49,627 nt of DNA from Candidatus Melainabacteria bacterium (GCA_012965515.1 DTSE01000470.1:1-49627); one strand, 5' to 3'. Counted from the stretch's first letter, positions 41,133 through 49,627 are shown. Numbers and translations are program-made. Notes: generated by a model not told the origin, from the sequence alone.

Positions 41133-42281
41133 GTGGTTGAAAGAACACCGGACACCAAAACAGAATCGAAACCAAAAGACACCGAAATCGGGTCTTTGAC
41201 GGATCTTGGCGTTGGTTTGATCGATGGGGGAATCGCACGTCCCTATAACGCCACTCTCGGTCTCGTTTTGCCTAAGATAGATCTGACTGACTCATACAAT
41301 CGCAATTCCGTGGCCGCGCAGGTAGGCAATTTCGGCGGCGCCGTTGCTGATGTGGTCATCCTTTCAAAAGTGACCGGAGGTCTCGTCAACAAAGGATTGG
41401 GTGCCGCTGCAGAAAGTGGATACATCTCCCGAAGTTTGGCAGGCAGCAATATGCTTGCCTCAACCCTTTCCATGGGCACCACCGGAGCTTTATACAACGG
41501 TGTTTTCACTGAAGGAACAGCCGCCGAAAGGGCGAAACATGCGACCGTTGGTTTTGCAACATTTGCTACTTTGGGCGCAGCCACATCAGGGCTGGCAAGA
41601 ACAGAGTTTCTCGGTCAGGCAGGCAGCCGAACCTTTATGCAAAATGTGAAATTAGGAGGACTATCTGGTCTTCCCGCCGGGTTTGTAGATGCGCAAGCAA
41701 GTTCACTGGTCAATGGCAAGGGCTTCAATACCGATGTTGTAGAAATTGGCAAAACCATGGGCTATTACGGGCTTTTTGGCGCCACGATGGGTGGTATCGC
41801 ACACGGGGCCCAAGAATATGGACCAAGAGCAAGAATGTGGCTCTCAGAGACAATGTCGAACAAAGGCTTGAAGAGCGAGCCGGCAGAAATTCTACGGTCA
41901 TCAAACTCCTTGAGACCAGAAGCAGCAGAAACTGTTCAGCCTAAAAGATTCAATATTCCGGAAACCGGTATGCTCGATTTAGGCAAGATGATTAGCGAAA
42001 CGGCGGCAGCGGATCGAATTGCTCTCATGCAAGAAGTTTTCAAAACACGACCACAAGTACCACTCGGCAGTTGGATGCGCCTCATCGAACCCGCTTACAT
42101 GGAATCCTTTTTGAGAGCGGGTCATGAATTGTTTCCGAAAACAGCCTTGCGCAATGCCAACTATTTGATCGAGACAAGAAATCTCAGACCACCAACGCCT
42201 GATTCTCCGCCGATCAACTTCGAGGCATGGGAACAAGCACTGAAAAATGTGAAAGCGACCGTGCCACCTGGCACCATTTAG
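41133..42281 (+). CDS. Gly/Ala-rich hypothetical protein
   Basis: This 382-residue protein translates from GTG with AAAGG nine bases ahead. Residues 20-230 are rich in Gly, Ala, Thr and Leu, with hydrophobic runs too broken to be sure membrane helices (such as NFGGAVADVVILSKVTGGLVNKGLGAAAE and GFATFATLGAATSGLA). Residues about 255-382 are polar and contain a compact segment starting FNIPETGMLDLGKMISETAAADRIALMQE. No family is recognised. Composition resembles proteins that insert into membranes or form glycine-zipper assemblies, but no signal peptide is seen. It converges on the FAD oxidase gene with overlapping stops (42278-42281). Confidence 0.7.
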   Translation: MVERTPDTKTESKPKDTEIGSLTDLGVGLIDGGIARPYNATLGLVLPKIDLTDSYNRNSVAAQVGNFGGAVADVVILSKVTGGLVNKGLGAAAESGYISRSLAGSNMLASTLSMGTTGALYNGVFTEGTAAERAKHATVGFATFATLGAATSGLARTEFLGQAGSRTFMQNVKLGGLSGLPAGFVDAQASSLVNGKGFNTDVVEIGKTMGYYGLFGATMGGIAHGAQEYGPRARMWLSETMSNKGLKSEPAEILRSSNSLRPEAAETVQPKRFNIPETGMLDLGKMISETAAADRIALMQEVFKTRPQVPLGSWMRLIEPAYMESFLRAGHELFPKTALRNANYLIETRNLRPPTPDSPPINFEAWEQALKNVKATVPPGTI

Positions 42282-43633
42282 CTCGAGAAGCCGATTCCCA
42301 TTTTGTCGAGCAGACGCAAGAGAATGTTCGGATTTTCACCGGCATCAACCTTCTGAAGTGAACGAGTCACAGCTGCAACCGACATACCTCTGATTGGCTC
42401 AGGCGGATATGGAAATGGTTTGTCAGTCACCATCTTTAGTGACAATAATTCGCTCTCTTTAGAGAGAGCAAGATGCGCCATTATTTTTCCCGCAAGACGA
42501 GTGGTGCCAATACCATGACCGGTATAGCCAAGACCATAAATGACACTACCGCCATTCAGTGTTCCAAAAAATGGTGTCAACCTGGTCGTTGATGCAATCG
42601 GCCCACCCCAACCATAAGGGAATTGAATTCCACTCAAGTACGGAAAGTGCTTCGCGAAACTTTCTCGTAGAGTTCTGTAGTGATGTTCAGAATGATCGCA
42701 AGAGGCATCTACTTTGTTTGGCGGGTAATAAACAGCTTCACTGGTTCCCCACAAAATTCGATCATCAGCAGTGAGCCGATAATAGTTGAAGAAAGTGCGG
42801 CCATCGACCATGCCCTGCCGGTGGTGCCACCGAATCTGCTCTTTCTGTTCAGCAGTCAAAGGGTCGCTAACGAGAATATAGTCATACAGAGGAATGAAAC
42901 GCCAAAGCAATTCAGGCAGAAGATGGTGCGTGTAAGCGTCGGTAGCCATAATGATTTTCTTTGCTCGAATCTCGCCCCGTTCGCAGTGAAGAAGTCCATC
43001 ACCAAGTTGTCGTACGCGCGTATTCTCGTAAAGCACCACACCGAGCTTCTTCATCTCGCTGACAATTCGATCGACAAGCTTGATTGGATTGAGAATGCCT
43101 CCACCAGGAACGAATAATCCGCCGAGATACAACGGCGAGTTTACTTCCGCCTGCATCTCTTCTTGAGTGAGCATTCGATAGCCGCTTAAGCCAATGTCGT
43201 TTGCGACTTCGAGGTTGTGTTTGCAATCTTCAAGATGTCCGGGCTTGAGCGCAACTTGTAACTGGCCGGTTCTCTCAAAGTCGCAATCGACCGCAAACTC
43301 TTCCATCTCGGAAATGTTTTGCATTCCGATTTTCGCCAATCTTTCTGCTTCTGTCTTTCCAAAATGAGAAATAGCCAGAGCGTGCGAATGATCGATGGAG
43401 TTACTGACGATTCCGGCGTTTCGTCCGCTGGCGCCATATCCGGCAACCGAGCTTTCTGTGACAACAACATGTGCACCTGGCTCCAACTGCTTCAAAAAAA
43501 GAGCCGTCCACAAACCGGTGAAACCACCACCGACAACGGCGTAGTCCACATCGACCTTTTCGGATAAAGGGGTGGATGGCGAATATCCCTGGCGCGAAGC
43601 CAGCCAATAGCAAGATTGCTCAACTGGTAGCAT
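42278..43633 (-). CDS. FAD-dependent amine oxidase (PuuB-like DAO family)
   Basis: This 451-residue flavoenzyme would oxidise an amine using oxygen. FAD binding: VDYAVVGGGFTGLWTALFLK (GxGxxG at 35-40) and the GYGASGRNAGIVS motif. The body matches gamma-glutamylputrescine oxidase types: CDFERTGQLQVALKP, GGGILNPIKLVDRI, YYRLTADDRILWGT, and GLGYTGHGIGTTRLAGK near the C-terminus. The start has no obvious SD. Its neighbour on the plus strand is unknown, but the patA gene at 37059 suggests that polyamine turnover genes cluster here; a gamma-glutamylputrescine synthetase is not present in the window. D-amino acid or glycine oxidase activity cannot be excluded. Confidence 0.86.
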   Translation of the reverse strand: MLPVEQSCYWLASRQGYSPSTPLSEKVDVDYAVVGGGFTGLWTALFLKQLEPGAHVVVTESSVAGYGASGRNAGIVSNSIDHSHALAISHFGKTEAERLAKIGMQNISEMEEFAVDCDFERTGQLQVALKPGHLEDCKHNLEVANDIGLSGYRMLTQEEMQAEVNSPLYLGGLFVPGGGILNPIKLVDRIVSEMKKLGVVLYENTRVRQLGDGLLHCERGEIRAKKIIMATDAYTHHLLPELLWRFIPLYDYILVSDPLTAEQKEQIRWHHRQGMVDGRTFFNYYRLTADDRILWGTSEAVYYPPNKVDASCDHSEHHYRTLRESFAKHFPYLSGIQFPYGWGGPIASTTRLTPFFGTLNGGSVIYGLGYTGHGIGTTRLAGKIMAHLALSKESELLSLKMVTDKPFPYPPEPIRGMSVAAVTRSLQKVDAGENPNILLRLLDKMGIGFSS

Positions 43634-43788
43634 GAGGGGAGTCTATCACGAGATAAGTCGAAAAAAGTCTCCGAAAGTCCACAATAATCGGCTATTCTAT
43701 GAAACCTCGCCGGCCGATGATGCCGGGCGTCCGACATCAAAGATGTCCCATTTTTCGCATGAGCGTTGAGATTGAGGTAGTTGCAAGA

Positions 43789-44826
43789 ATGTTCAAGAAA
43801 AGCTCGTCGCCATTTAAGTCATCATTTATCCGCGCACTGACAACGGGGTTGGCCGCTGCAATTATTGTGGGGGCGCCAGGATGGAATGCGGCAAACAGTT
43901 GCGAAGAACACCAGCCCGCGGTAAACGGCAAGGTGCTGGGCAGTTGGAGAGACAACAAGCTGAAGCAAAGTATTCTTGACTTCGTCAAGAGAGTCACAGA
44001 TCCAGAAAGCAAAGACTTCGTCCAGGCGGAAGATCGCGTCGCCGTATTCGACAACGATGGCACACTACTATGCGAAAAGCCCGCATACATACAAGTCATC
44101 TTTGCACGCGATAGCGCTGTCGCAAGACAGAGTGAGCATCCTGAGTGGAAAAGTGATGAAGCGATTCGGCCTTTTCTTACCAGCGACGACAATGCAATCG
44201 CTGGTCTACGCGGAGCAGAAGCAACAAAATTGATCGCAGCCACGCAAAATGGAATGAGTGCCGAGGAATTGCCACCACTTGCTAGCAAATGGATTACTGA
44301 CGCAAAACACAAGAGATTCAATCGCCCATACGTTCAACTGAAATACCAACCGATGGTTGAATTGCTTTCCTATCTGCGCTCGAAAGGCTTCAAGACTTAC
44401 ATTTGCTCTGGTGCCGGTGCGGATTTCATTCGTTTGTATTCAAATGAATCATATGGAATTCCTGGCGATCAGGTTATCGGTAGCAGTTTGAAACGTGAGT
44501 TCAAGCAGAAAGATGGACGCTCCGCTGTCGTCAGTCTTCCGGTCTTGCACGTCTACAATGTCGGTCCACACAAACCGATAATGATTGACGAACACATCGG
44601 AAAGCGTCCACTCATAGCAGTCGGCAATTCCGATGGAGACATCGAGATGCTTACTTATTGCACAGATAGAAAAGGGCCTTCGCTCGGAATTCTCTTACAT
44701 CATGATGATGAGCAACGGGAATACAAATACGACAAAGGCGCGGAAAAAGCACTGCAAACCGCCAATGAACGCGGATGGACAGTAGTAAGCATCAAGGACG
44801 ATTTCGAAAACGTTTTTGGAAAATAG
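43789..44826 (+). CDS. Exported HAD-family phosphatase
   Basis: This 345-residue protein starts at 43789 with a basic and hydrophobic N-terminus (FKKSSSPFKSSFIRALTTGLAAAIIVGAPG), a likely signal peptide. The HAD core follows: motif I VFDNDGTLLCEKP, motif II near YICSGAG, motif III lysine near GSSLKREF, and motif IV GNSDGDIEML. Such enzymes hydrolyse phosphoesters, and in this export form may release phosphate from organics outside the cytoplasm (inference). The frame is open to 43699; 43789 is chosen since GAGGT lies about ten bases ahead and the signal begins there. It is followed by the large inverted repeat at 44833-44892. Confidence 0.88.
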   Translation: MFKKSSSPFKSSFIRALTTGLAAAIIVGAPGWNAANSCEEHQPAVNGKVLGSWRDNKLKQSILDFVKRVTDPESKDFVQAEDRVAVFDNDGTLLCEKPAYIQVIFARDSAVARQSEHPEWKSDEAIRPFLTSDDNAIAGLRGAEATKLIAATQNGMSAEELPPLASKWITDAKHKRFNRPYVQLKYQPMVELLSYLRSKGFKTYICSGAGADFIRLYSNESYGIPGDQVIGSSLKREFKQKDGRSAVVSLPVLHVYNVGPHKPIMIDEHIGKRPLIAVGNSDGDIEMLTYCTDRKGPSLGILLHHDDEQREYKYDKGAEKALQTANERGWTVVSIKDDFENVFGK

Positions 44827-44832
44827 TATAGA

Positions 44833-44892
44833 AGGGTCGACACCATGCGTCGACCGCATAATTTGAAACGGTCGACGCATGGCGTCGACCCT
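44833..44892. repeat. 24-bp-armed inverted repeat between convergent genes
   Basis: Left arm 44833-44856 and right arm 44869-44892 are complementary at 23 of 24 positions around a 12-base AT-rich loop. Each arm holds two GTCGAC hexamers, giving four in total. No T-tract follows, so a simple terminator is unlikely. It resembles an intergenic REP-type or short mobile element, and may also stabilise transcript ends. Confidence 0.85.
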
Positions 44893-44905
44893 ACGATTAA
44901 TCCAA

Positions 44906-45799
44906 CTAAGAATGCTTGAGGCGTTGCATTTGTTCTTTTGCAACTCGAAGGATCTCAGCCTTCTGCGGTGATTCGGCGGCTTGCGACATGATTTCGATTG
45001 TCTTGCGATAGTTCTCTTTCGCCTGACGATAATTCATTTGCTGGAAGTAAATATTGGCATTGCCAAAATACGCGGCGCCCAATTGCGTTTGAACTTGCGC
45101 TATATACTGTCCGCTTTGCTGGGACATCGCATTTGCCAACAATCCTTTTTTCGGCTTCTTCAGATTCTCGACCGCGCGTCCAAGTGTAGTGATTGTGCGC
45201 TCATTCCAAATCAGGGAGTTTTTCATATCGCCTTCGATTTGATATGAAAAAGAAGCGATCGCGCAAGTCGGTCCCAAAGTTTGATCGTTTTTGTCAGAAC
45301 TGCCATTCCTTGCCCATTCAGCTTCTGCAATTTCAGCGGCTTCTTTGTACTTGCCGCGCGAGGCGAGACTTTGTGCCAATACCATGGTTGCCCACGAAGC
45401 GCCGGACGGCATCAGCTTTTGCATCTTCTGAGCTTTGCGGCTGATATCTTCCATCGATTGCCAGGCGTTCAACTTTCCAGCCAGTAGAACAGAGCCAAGA
45501 ACAGCCAGCCAAGCCAGCGAACGAGCAACAATGAAAGTAAATGCCAGAGCAACGGTCATCCAAATGCAAGTAGCCCAATCAAGCGGGTGCGCGTTCAACG
45601 CTTGAATGAACCTGGTGACCGAGAAAGCTGTGCCGCCGATCAACAGCAGCCCTGCCAGAACCTCAGCGGAGTAAAACAGGAGCATCGCGTACTTGTCACC
45701 CTGCTCATTGCTCGCGGCAGTATTTACCGGGGGCGCTTGCATATCACCGCCCAACTTCTTAACTCTCTGTTTCTCGCGATTCTTTGACATTTGTGGCAC
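44906..45799 (-). CDS. Membrane protein with C-terminal TPR-like repeats
   Basis: This 297-residue protein starts with GTG behind GGAG (45799). Two hydrophobic segments (about 40-65 and 76-108) anchor it. The C-terminal part (about 125-290) is helical with TPR-like repeats (ASWATMVLAQSLASRGKYKEAAEIAEAEWARNG, TQLGAAYFGNANIYFQQMNYRQAKENYRKTIEIM). The N-terminus is basic (KNREKQRVKKLGGD). The orientation of the TPRs to the membrane is not fixed by the sequence. It converges on the phosphatase gene across the inverted repeat. Family unknown, but TPR architecture is common in this genome's window. Confidence 0.8.
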   Translation of the reverse strand: MPQMSKNREKQRVKKLGGDMQAPPVNTAASNEQGDKYAMLLFYSAEVLAGLLLIGGTAFSVTRFIQALNAHPLDWATCIWMTVALAFTFIVARSLAWLAVLGSVLLAGKLNAWQSMEDISRKAQKMQKLMPSGASWATMVLAQSLASRGKYKEAAEIAEAEWARNGSSDKNDQTLGPTCAIASFSYQIEGDMKNSLIWNERTITTLGRAVENLKKPKKGLLANAMSQQSGQYIAQVQTQLGAAYFGNANIYFQQMNYRQAKENYRKTIEIMSQAAESPQKAEILRVAKEQMQRLKHS

Positions 45800-46076
45800 G
45801 AATTAGCTCCAAGAGTGCAATACGGACTTACGCCATTTGCGACAGGCGCTCAAATCGGCATTTGCCGACCTCAAGTCATCCTATATATACAGTTTCGCAA
45901 ACTAAGAGCCATATTTGCCCAGTTCTAAAGAGTCTTTCAACAATCCGAAAAACACCCGCAATTCCAGTCACAATCGCCGTCCTCCTTATGGGCGCAGGTT
46001 CCTAAAGCATCTCTCAGGCAAAAACATCCAAAAGAACGCTCCGCAATGGCTTAGACTTCCCTAATAGAGACCTACG

Positions 46077-46946
46077 GTGAGAAAAACCTTGCCGGACAAC
46101 CAACCTTCGAAGACGCCTCTCAAATCGCCAAAAGTTGCCGTAATTGGTACGGCTTCCTTGGATATCATTCACTCCGAAGTGAATGGTGAGCGCTCGACGT
46201 TCCATACAATAGGCGGCTCCGGGCTTTACACTGCGCTTGCATCGAATGCGTCGGGCGGACGCGTCACTCTAATGGCGCCCATGCCGGACACTATTACCGA
46301 GCCGTTTCTGCGCGTGTCACAGATGATCAACTGGAAAGGTCCGCAGGTGCGCGAGGCTGACATGCCTCGACTGGAAATCATTCACCACGGCAATGGTCGA
46401 GCTACGCTTCTGAACGCAGAGTGGGGAGCGGAGTCTGAACTAACTCCAGACAAAATCACAGGTCCGATGGACGAATTCGACGTGGTGCACATTGCCGCTC
46501 TTAGTTCCGCCGCGAAACAAAGGGACTTTTTGGAGCGTTTGCGCGAATTAGGAGCAAAGACAGTCTCGTGCGGGACTTACTATCGGCTGGTGAAAAACGC
46601 ACCAGATATAGTGAGAGAGCTTGTGAAAGAATGCGATTACTTTTTCATGAACCTCAACGAGTTTCAAACACTCTACGATGGAAGACTTCCCGATGGCGCG
46701 TACAAGAAGGCGTTGTTTGTCACTGAAAGCGCGGGAGGCTGTTCTATCTACTCACAAGGCGAAGCATGGAAATTACCTGCTGAAGCAGTTAAAGAAGTTG
46801 ATCCGACAGGTGCTGGTGATACATTCTGCGGCGCCACGGTAACAGCGATGTCCGCCGGGCTAGACGCGACAGACGCAGCGCTGGAAGGCATGTGTCTTGC
46901 TGCAATTTGCGTCAAATCACCTGGGCCGCAATTCATGATTGGTTGA
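46077..46946 (+). CDS. PfkB-family carbohydrate/nucleoside kinase
   Basis: This 289-residue cytosolic kinase would phosphorylate a sugar or nucleoside with ATP. It has SPKVAVIGTASLDIIHSEVNG, the first-signature-like FHTIGGSGLYTALASNASGG, MNLNEFQTLYD and the second signature VDPTGAGDTFCGA with the catalytic Asp. Length is within the 280-320 family range. The start is GTG at 46077 with a weak GAG upstream. The sugar cannot be inferred. Its stop (46944-46946) overlaps the 3' end of the converging secreted-protein gene by 14 bases, so the mRNAs would pair at their ends. Confidence 0.93.
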   Translation: MRKTLPDNQPSKTPLKSPKVAVIGTASLDIIHSEVNGERSTFHTIGGSGLYTALASNASGGRVTLMAPMPDTITEPFLRVSQMINWKGPQVREADMPRLEIIHHGNGRATLLNAEWGAESELTPDKITGPMDEFDVVHIAALSSAAKQRDFLERLRELGAKTVSCGTYYRLVKNAPDIVRELVKECDYFFMNLNEFQTLYDGRLPDGAYKKALFVTESAGGCSIYSQGEAWKLPAEAVKEVDPTGAGDTFCGATVTAMSAGLDATDAALEGMCLAAICVKSPGPQFMIG

Positions 46947-47955
46947 ATGTTTTTTCTCCCATAGAAACCATTGTCAGCTCCAAAAGCAAGCGTTTCATTT
47001 TCCAAACCTCAGCATGCAGTTGTTGCAGCATGATGCTTCGCGACGTCAATGTATTGATGGTCAAGCCTTTCTTCTGTGAGACACTGGCAGTAATTGCATC
47101 CAACTGCTTCTTCGAATTTCGATCTGTAAAGCCGGACATGTTCGCGTCGGCAATCCATCTGTCAACGAGCTGATCGATCCTGCGCTTACCCTGAGGGTCG
47201 TCGGCAGGCACTTGATTTAGGAAGGCCCACACTGATTTCGGATATTCGATATCGGGATTTGTCGGATAACCAAAAATTTTCGCAAGCATATTTGGCTCGA
47301 CTTCCGATCTCTTTTTCTTTCCGCCGAATTGTTTGAGCGTCCACATCGAGGCAATAGACGGCACCACTCCGGCGGGGATTCCGACGATGCCGGAAGGAAT
47401 TGCGTAAATGGAGTTCTTGTAACCTGGAATTGCCAGCGCTTCGCACACCGCCCACAATGCACCATTGCTGATGAAACCAATTGCATTTGTTTTGGCGACA
47501 GCCTTATCGCGATCACTTGTGAAAGCGGCGAGTATCTCTTCATAAACTTGATGTTCCGCTTCGATAGCGGCAATCGCGAAATCAACTTCTAGGTTCGTCT
47601 TTTGAATAAGGTCGGCTACAGCTTGCCGCGCATCAAGCAGTTCCTGTTTTGCCAAAAGACTTTCTAGCGTTCCGCTTCCACCAGCTTCAGCCCGTTCGCG
47701 CAAGCGCTGCAGGTGCTCCAGCAAGTTCGTCAAACCGATTGTATTTGCCAATTGAAGAGTATTGGGCGACACACTACGCGCCGTGAGACTCACCCCCGTT
47801 TTAAGAATCTGCTTCGGAATTGTCTGAGTATTGACCGTCGATTCTTTCTGGGTTGCCGTCATATTGGCTTGCGCACGAGCGGGAAGAGAAGCCCCCAGCA
47901 AGAAAAATACCTGCATAATCAGGACCAACCAATTAGGTTTCCATATTCCTTTCAT
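46933..47955 (-). CDS. Secreted hypothetical protein with helical middle
   Basis: This protein of about 340 residues begins MKGIWKPNWLVLIMQVFFLLGASLPARAQA, a Sec signal peptide. The longer frame starts with GTG at 47994; 47955 is chosen since it begins the signal and GGTG is four bases ahead. The mature part is mostly helical, with a run of about 100 residues (LLEHLQRLRERAEAGG...KQELLDARQAVADLIQKTNLEVDFAIAAIEAEHQVYEE) suited to a coiled coil. A short hydrophobic patch follows (AIPSGIVGIPAGVVPSIASMWTL). The C-terminus is helical and basic. No family is recognised. It overlaps the kinase gene by 14 bases tail-to-tail. Confidence 0.72.
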   Translation of the reverse strand: MKGIWKPNWLVLIMQVFFLLGASLPARAQANMTATQKESTVNTQTIPKQILKTGVSLTARSVSPNTLQLANTIGLTNLLEHLQRLRERAEAGGSGTLESLLAKQELLDARQAVADLIQKTNLEVDFAIAAIEAEHQVYEEILAAFTSDRDKAVAKTNAIGFISNGALWAVCEALAIPGYKNSIYAIPSGIVGIPAGVVPSIASMWTLKQFGGKKKRSEVEPNMLAKIFGYPTNPDIEYPKSVWAFLNQVPADDPQGKRRIDQLVDRWIADANMSGFTDRNSKKQLDAITASVSQKKGLTINTLTSRSIMLQQLHAEVWKMKRLLLELTMVSMGEKTFNQS

Positions 47956-48357
47956 TTGACACCACTTGAAAAAGCTAAAAACTAACTTCTGCACTCCGCT
48001 TACGATATGGCTGCAAGCATAAAGAATGTATCAATCAATGAGCTACGAATGTAAAAGATCAGGAGCTGAACCTTTCGTTTCTCCCATTTTTAGGGTGGTT
48101 CATTCCGTTCACGGTCTCTTCACACCCGGTTTGCTACATTGTTCGCATGGACCTCATCTTCCCCGTATAAATCAAACGAAAGCGCAAAAGCGCCGGTGCA
48201 GCATATCAAAGCTGCAGGCTGACTTCGTGCGGATTCGCAAGCGACTAACGCTTTTGGTGAGCCAAATTCTGTAGCAAGGGACACACTGCGTCGGGCTTCG
48301 GCTCGGCGCCGTGGCTATTTTCGGGTATTTTTCCGCGCCGAGGGTTGCTGGCAAAGC
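47956..48357. other. Intergenic region before the LOG gene
   Basis: About 400 bases between two minus-strand genes. An 82-codon plus-strand frame (48026-48274) lacks an SD and has shuffled composition, so it is not called. No terminator or RNA gene is recognised. Confidence 0.4.
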
Positions 48358-48939
48358 CTAAATCTGGCGCGTAGACGCCCATTTCTCCTGAGCGACAGGT
48401 TGGAAGTTAGCAAGCAATTCGACCAGTTCCTCAGCTTCGTCTGCAACGATAACCATCTCACGATGGCGCTCGGGCACGAAACCTTGCTCGACTTGATAAT
48501 CGATAAACTCAATCAGCTTGTCGAAGAAACCATCAATGTTGAAAAGACCGAAAGGCTTTTTGTGAATGCCCAACTGAGCCCAGGTGATCACTTCAAACAG
48601 CTCTTCCAGCGTGCCAAAACCGCCGGGCATGGCGATAAAGCCATCGGAAAGCTCGCTCATTTGAGCCTTTCTCTCATGCATCGTTTGAACAATTTTGAGC
48701 TCTGTCAGCCCTTTATGCGCGACTTCTTTGTCTGCCAGGCAACGGGGGATGATACCGATCGCCTTTGCGCCCGCCGACATAGCAGCATCTGCGACAATTC
48801 CCATCAAACCAACGTGCCCGCCACCGTAGACAAGGTCAATATTCTGCTTCGCAAGAACCAGACCTAATTCGCGCGCGCCGACGGCATACTCTTGCTTGAT
48901 TCCTGGCGACGATCCGCAAAACACACAGACTCTCTGCAT
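48358..48939 (-). CDS. LOG-family phosphoribohydrolase-like protein
   Basis: This 193-residue cytosolic protein belongs to the LOG family once misnamed lysine decarboxylase. It has the nucleotide-binding start RVCVFCGSSPGIKQEYA, LVYGGGHVGLMGIVADAA, and the PGGxGTxxE motif in MPGGFGTLEELFEVITW. LOG enzymes cleave ribose 5-phosphate from cytokinin nucleotides in plants and from AMP in bacteria; the substrate here is unproven. The ATG at 48939 has a weak GGA nearby. It is transcribed alone. The catalytic Arg/Glu pair (MHERKAQM, GTLEEL) is present. Confidence 0.95.
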   Translation of the reverse strand: MQRVCVFCGSSPGIKQEYAVGARELGLVLAKQNIDLVYGGGHVGLMGIVADAAMSAGAKAIGIIPRCLADKEVAHKGLTELKIVQTMHERKAQMSELSDGFIAMPGGFGTLEELFEVITWAQLGIHKKPFGLFNIDGFFDKLIEFIDYQVEQGFVPERHREMVIVADEAEELVELLANFQPVAQEKWASTRQI

Positions 48940-49229
48940 CCGGTTTTAGCCCCTATATCCATTGCCGATTGCCCGGCATGGTTTCTTCAAACTTGCTTAC
49001 CCTTGAATTTTATCAACCGGATACCCCAAAAGGACCACCGGCAGCCAAAATTGAAACCCTTTGAAAGGAAACACTTGCCGGTGCTCGTCTAAAACCGGGA
49101 TTTCAAAGGATTGCGACGAAAATGCGGCAAAACCGCTCCCTCTCATGATCTGAAGCTGAGAAGATGCTATCAATGCTATCCAGACATATGCACATCAATT
49201 TTCGAGTGGACAGTACACGGAGGTCGAAA

Positions 49230-49627
49230 ATGGTTACGGCGACTACAAAGACAGACATTGAACACGCAGCCTTTGAGTTGCCCACATTTTCAATTGACGC
49301 CATAAGAGCGGCCAAACGGGTAACCCCGGCGCTCGGTCCAAACGACGTGCTTGTCAGGATGCGAGCAGCATCTCTCAATTACCGCGACATCTTAGTTGCC
49401 CTCGGCGTATACAACAAAGGCATCCCGCTGCCGAGGATTCCGCTTTCCGACGGCGCCGGCGAAATCGTCGAAATCGGTTCGGCAGTGACCCGCTTTAAGG
49501 TTGGTGATCGAGTGTCACCGAACTTCTTTGCCGACTGGTTGTCCGGTCCTATTAATGCGACGGTGAAAGCGTCAGATCTCGGTGGCACCAAAGATGGTGT
49601 CTTACGCGAATATGCAACCTTCAATGA
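49230..49627 (+). CDS. MDR-family dehydrogenase, cut by window end
   Basis: This partial gene starts with ATG at 49230 behind GGAGG six bases ahead. The 132 visible residues are the N-terminal catalytic part of a medium-chain dehydrogenase/quinone reductase: VLVRMRAASLNYRDILVALGVY, then PLSDGAGEIVEIGSAVTRFKVGDRVSP. The glycine-rich D-G-A-G-E motif and the NYRD start are typical. The usual zinc-binding His/Glu pair is replaced at the corresponding positions (NYRD, DGAGE), suggesting a zinc-free NAD(P)-linked reductase, though the cofactor domain is beyond the edge. Substrate unknown. Confidence 0.92.
   Translation, partial: MVTATTKTDIEHAAFELPTFSIDAIRAAKRVTPALGPNDVLVRMRAASLNYRDILVALGVYNKGIPLPRIPLSDGAGEIVEIGSAVTRFKVGDRVSPNFFADWLSGPINATVKASDLGGTKDGVLREYATFN

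Noticed and set aside
43737-44321. Minus-strand frame (194 codons) over the HAD phosphatase gene
   Set aside because: The plus-strand gene has complete HAD motifs and a signal peptide; this antisense frame shows no family features.
48026-48274. Plus-strand frame (82 codons) before the LOG gene
   Set aside because: No SD and composition typical of random sequence.

Overview
Organism. The window is a dense chromosomal segment of about 50% GC by eye. It has no rRNA, tRNA, insertion sequence, phage module or CRISPR array that I can see. Many products are exported or carry TPR/helical-repeat and proline-, glycine- or lysine-rich tracts: a caspase-like protein, a TPR-matrixin fusion, a Gly/Trp-rich secreted protein and a Pro-rich TPR membrane protein. 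There is also a short RRM protein with a Gly-rich tail of the kind common in cyanobacteria. GTG and TTG starts with good Shine-Dalgarno (SD) sequences occur. This mix best fits a large-genome, non-photosynthetic relative of cyanobacteria (Vampirovibrionia/Melainabacteria, Obscuribacterales-like). That assignment is inference; no marker gene in the window proves it. Layout: 1-5000 holds a DUF2188-type small protein, an Nramp-type metal transporter, two small ORFs (one of 40 codons with a strong SD), an unknown acidic protein and a ROK sugar kinase. 4900-12540 holds a secreted caspase-like protein, a DUF695/helical-repeat protein, a secreted YbjQ-like protein and a 941-residue TPR/Pro-rich membrane protein. 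12700-16080 holds a small protein, an exported M13 metallopeptidase and the RRM protein with its terminator. 16136-20424 (minus) is a three-gene operon: a Tat-exported NosZ-like beta-propeller, an FtsX-type permease and an ABC ATPase fused to a membrane-anchored domain. 20531-31280 holds RecQ, secreted proteins, an alpha/beta hydrolase, a TPR-matrixin protease translationally coupled to a serine beta-lactamase-like hydrolase, and a two-gene membrane/Lys-rich pair. 31349-32932 is an encapsulin nanocompartment operon with its cargo. 33344-37000 holds a DMT transporter, a Mop/TOBE protein, glutaminase, a TPR protein and a Nudix hydrolase. 37059-43633 holds putrescine aminotransferase, a tandem USP, a cysteine desulfurase, an unknown Gly/Ala-rich protein and a PuuB-like FAD oxidase. 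43789-49627 holds a secreted HAD phosphatase, a 24-bp-armed inverted repeat, a TPR membrane protein, a PfkB kinase, an unknown secreted protein, a LOG protein and the start of an MDR dehydrogenase. How the genes work together: the clearest functional unit is the encapsulin operon. Its cargo is a four-helix protein with a duplicated hemerythrin-like H...HxxxE pattern. A roughly 90-residue Gly/His-rich linker follows, then a C-terminal loading peptide (WTVGPLW). The shell gene's ribosome binding site lies inside the codons that end the cargo. This is the best candidate for a previously undescribed system here. Second in interest are the NosZ-like/FtsX/ABC operon and the TPR-matrixin plus serine hydrolase pair. 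Convergent neighbours are packed unusually tightly, with three pairs sharing exactly 4 nt of overlapping stop codons.
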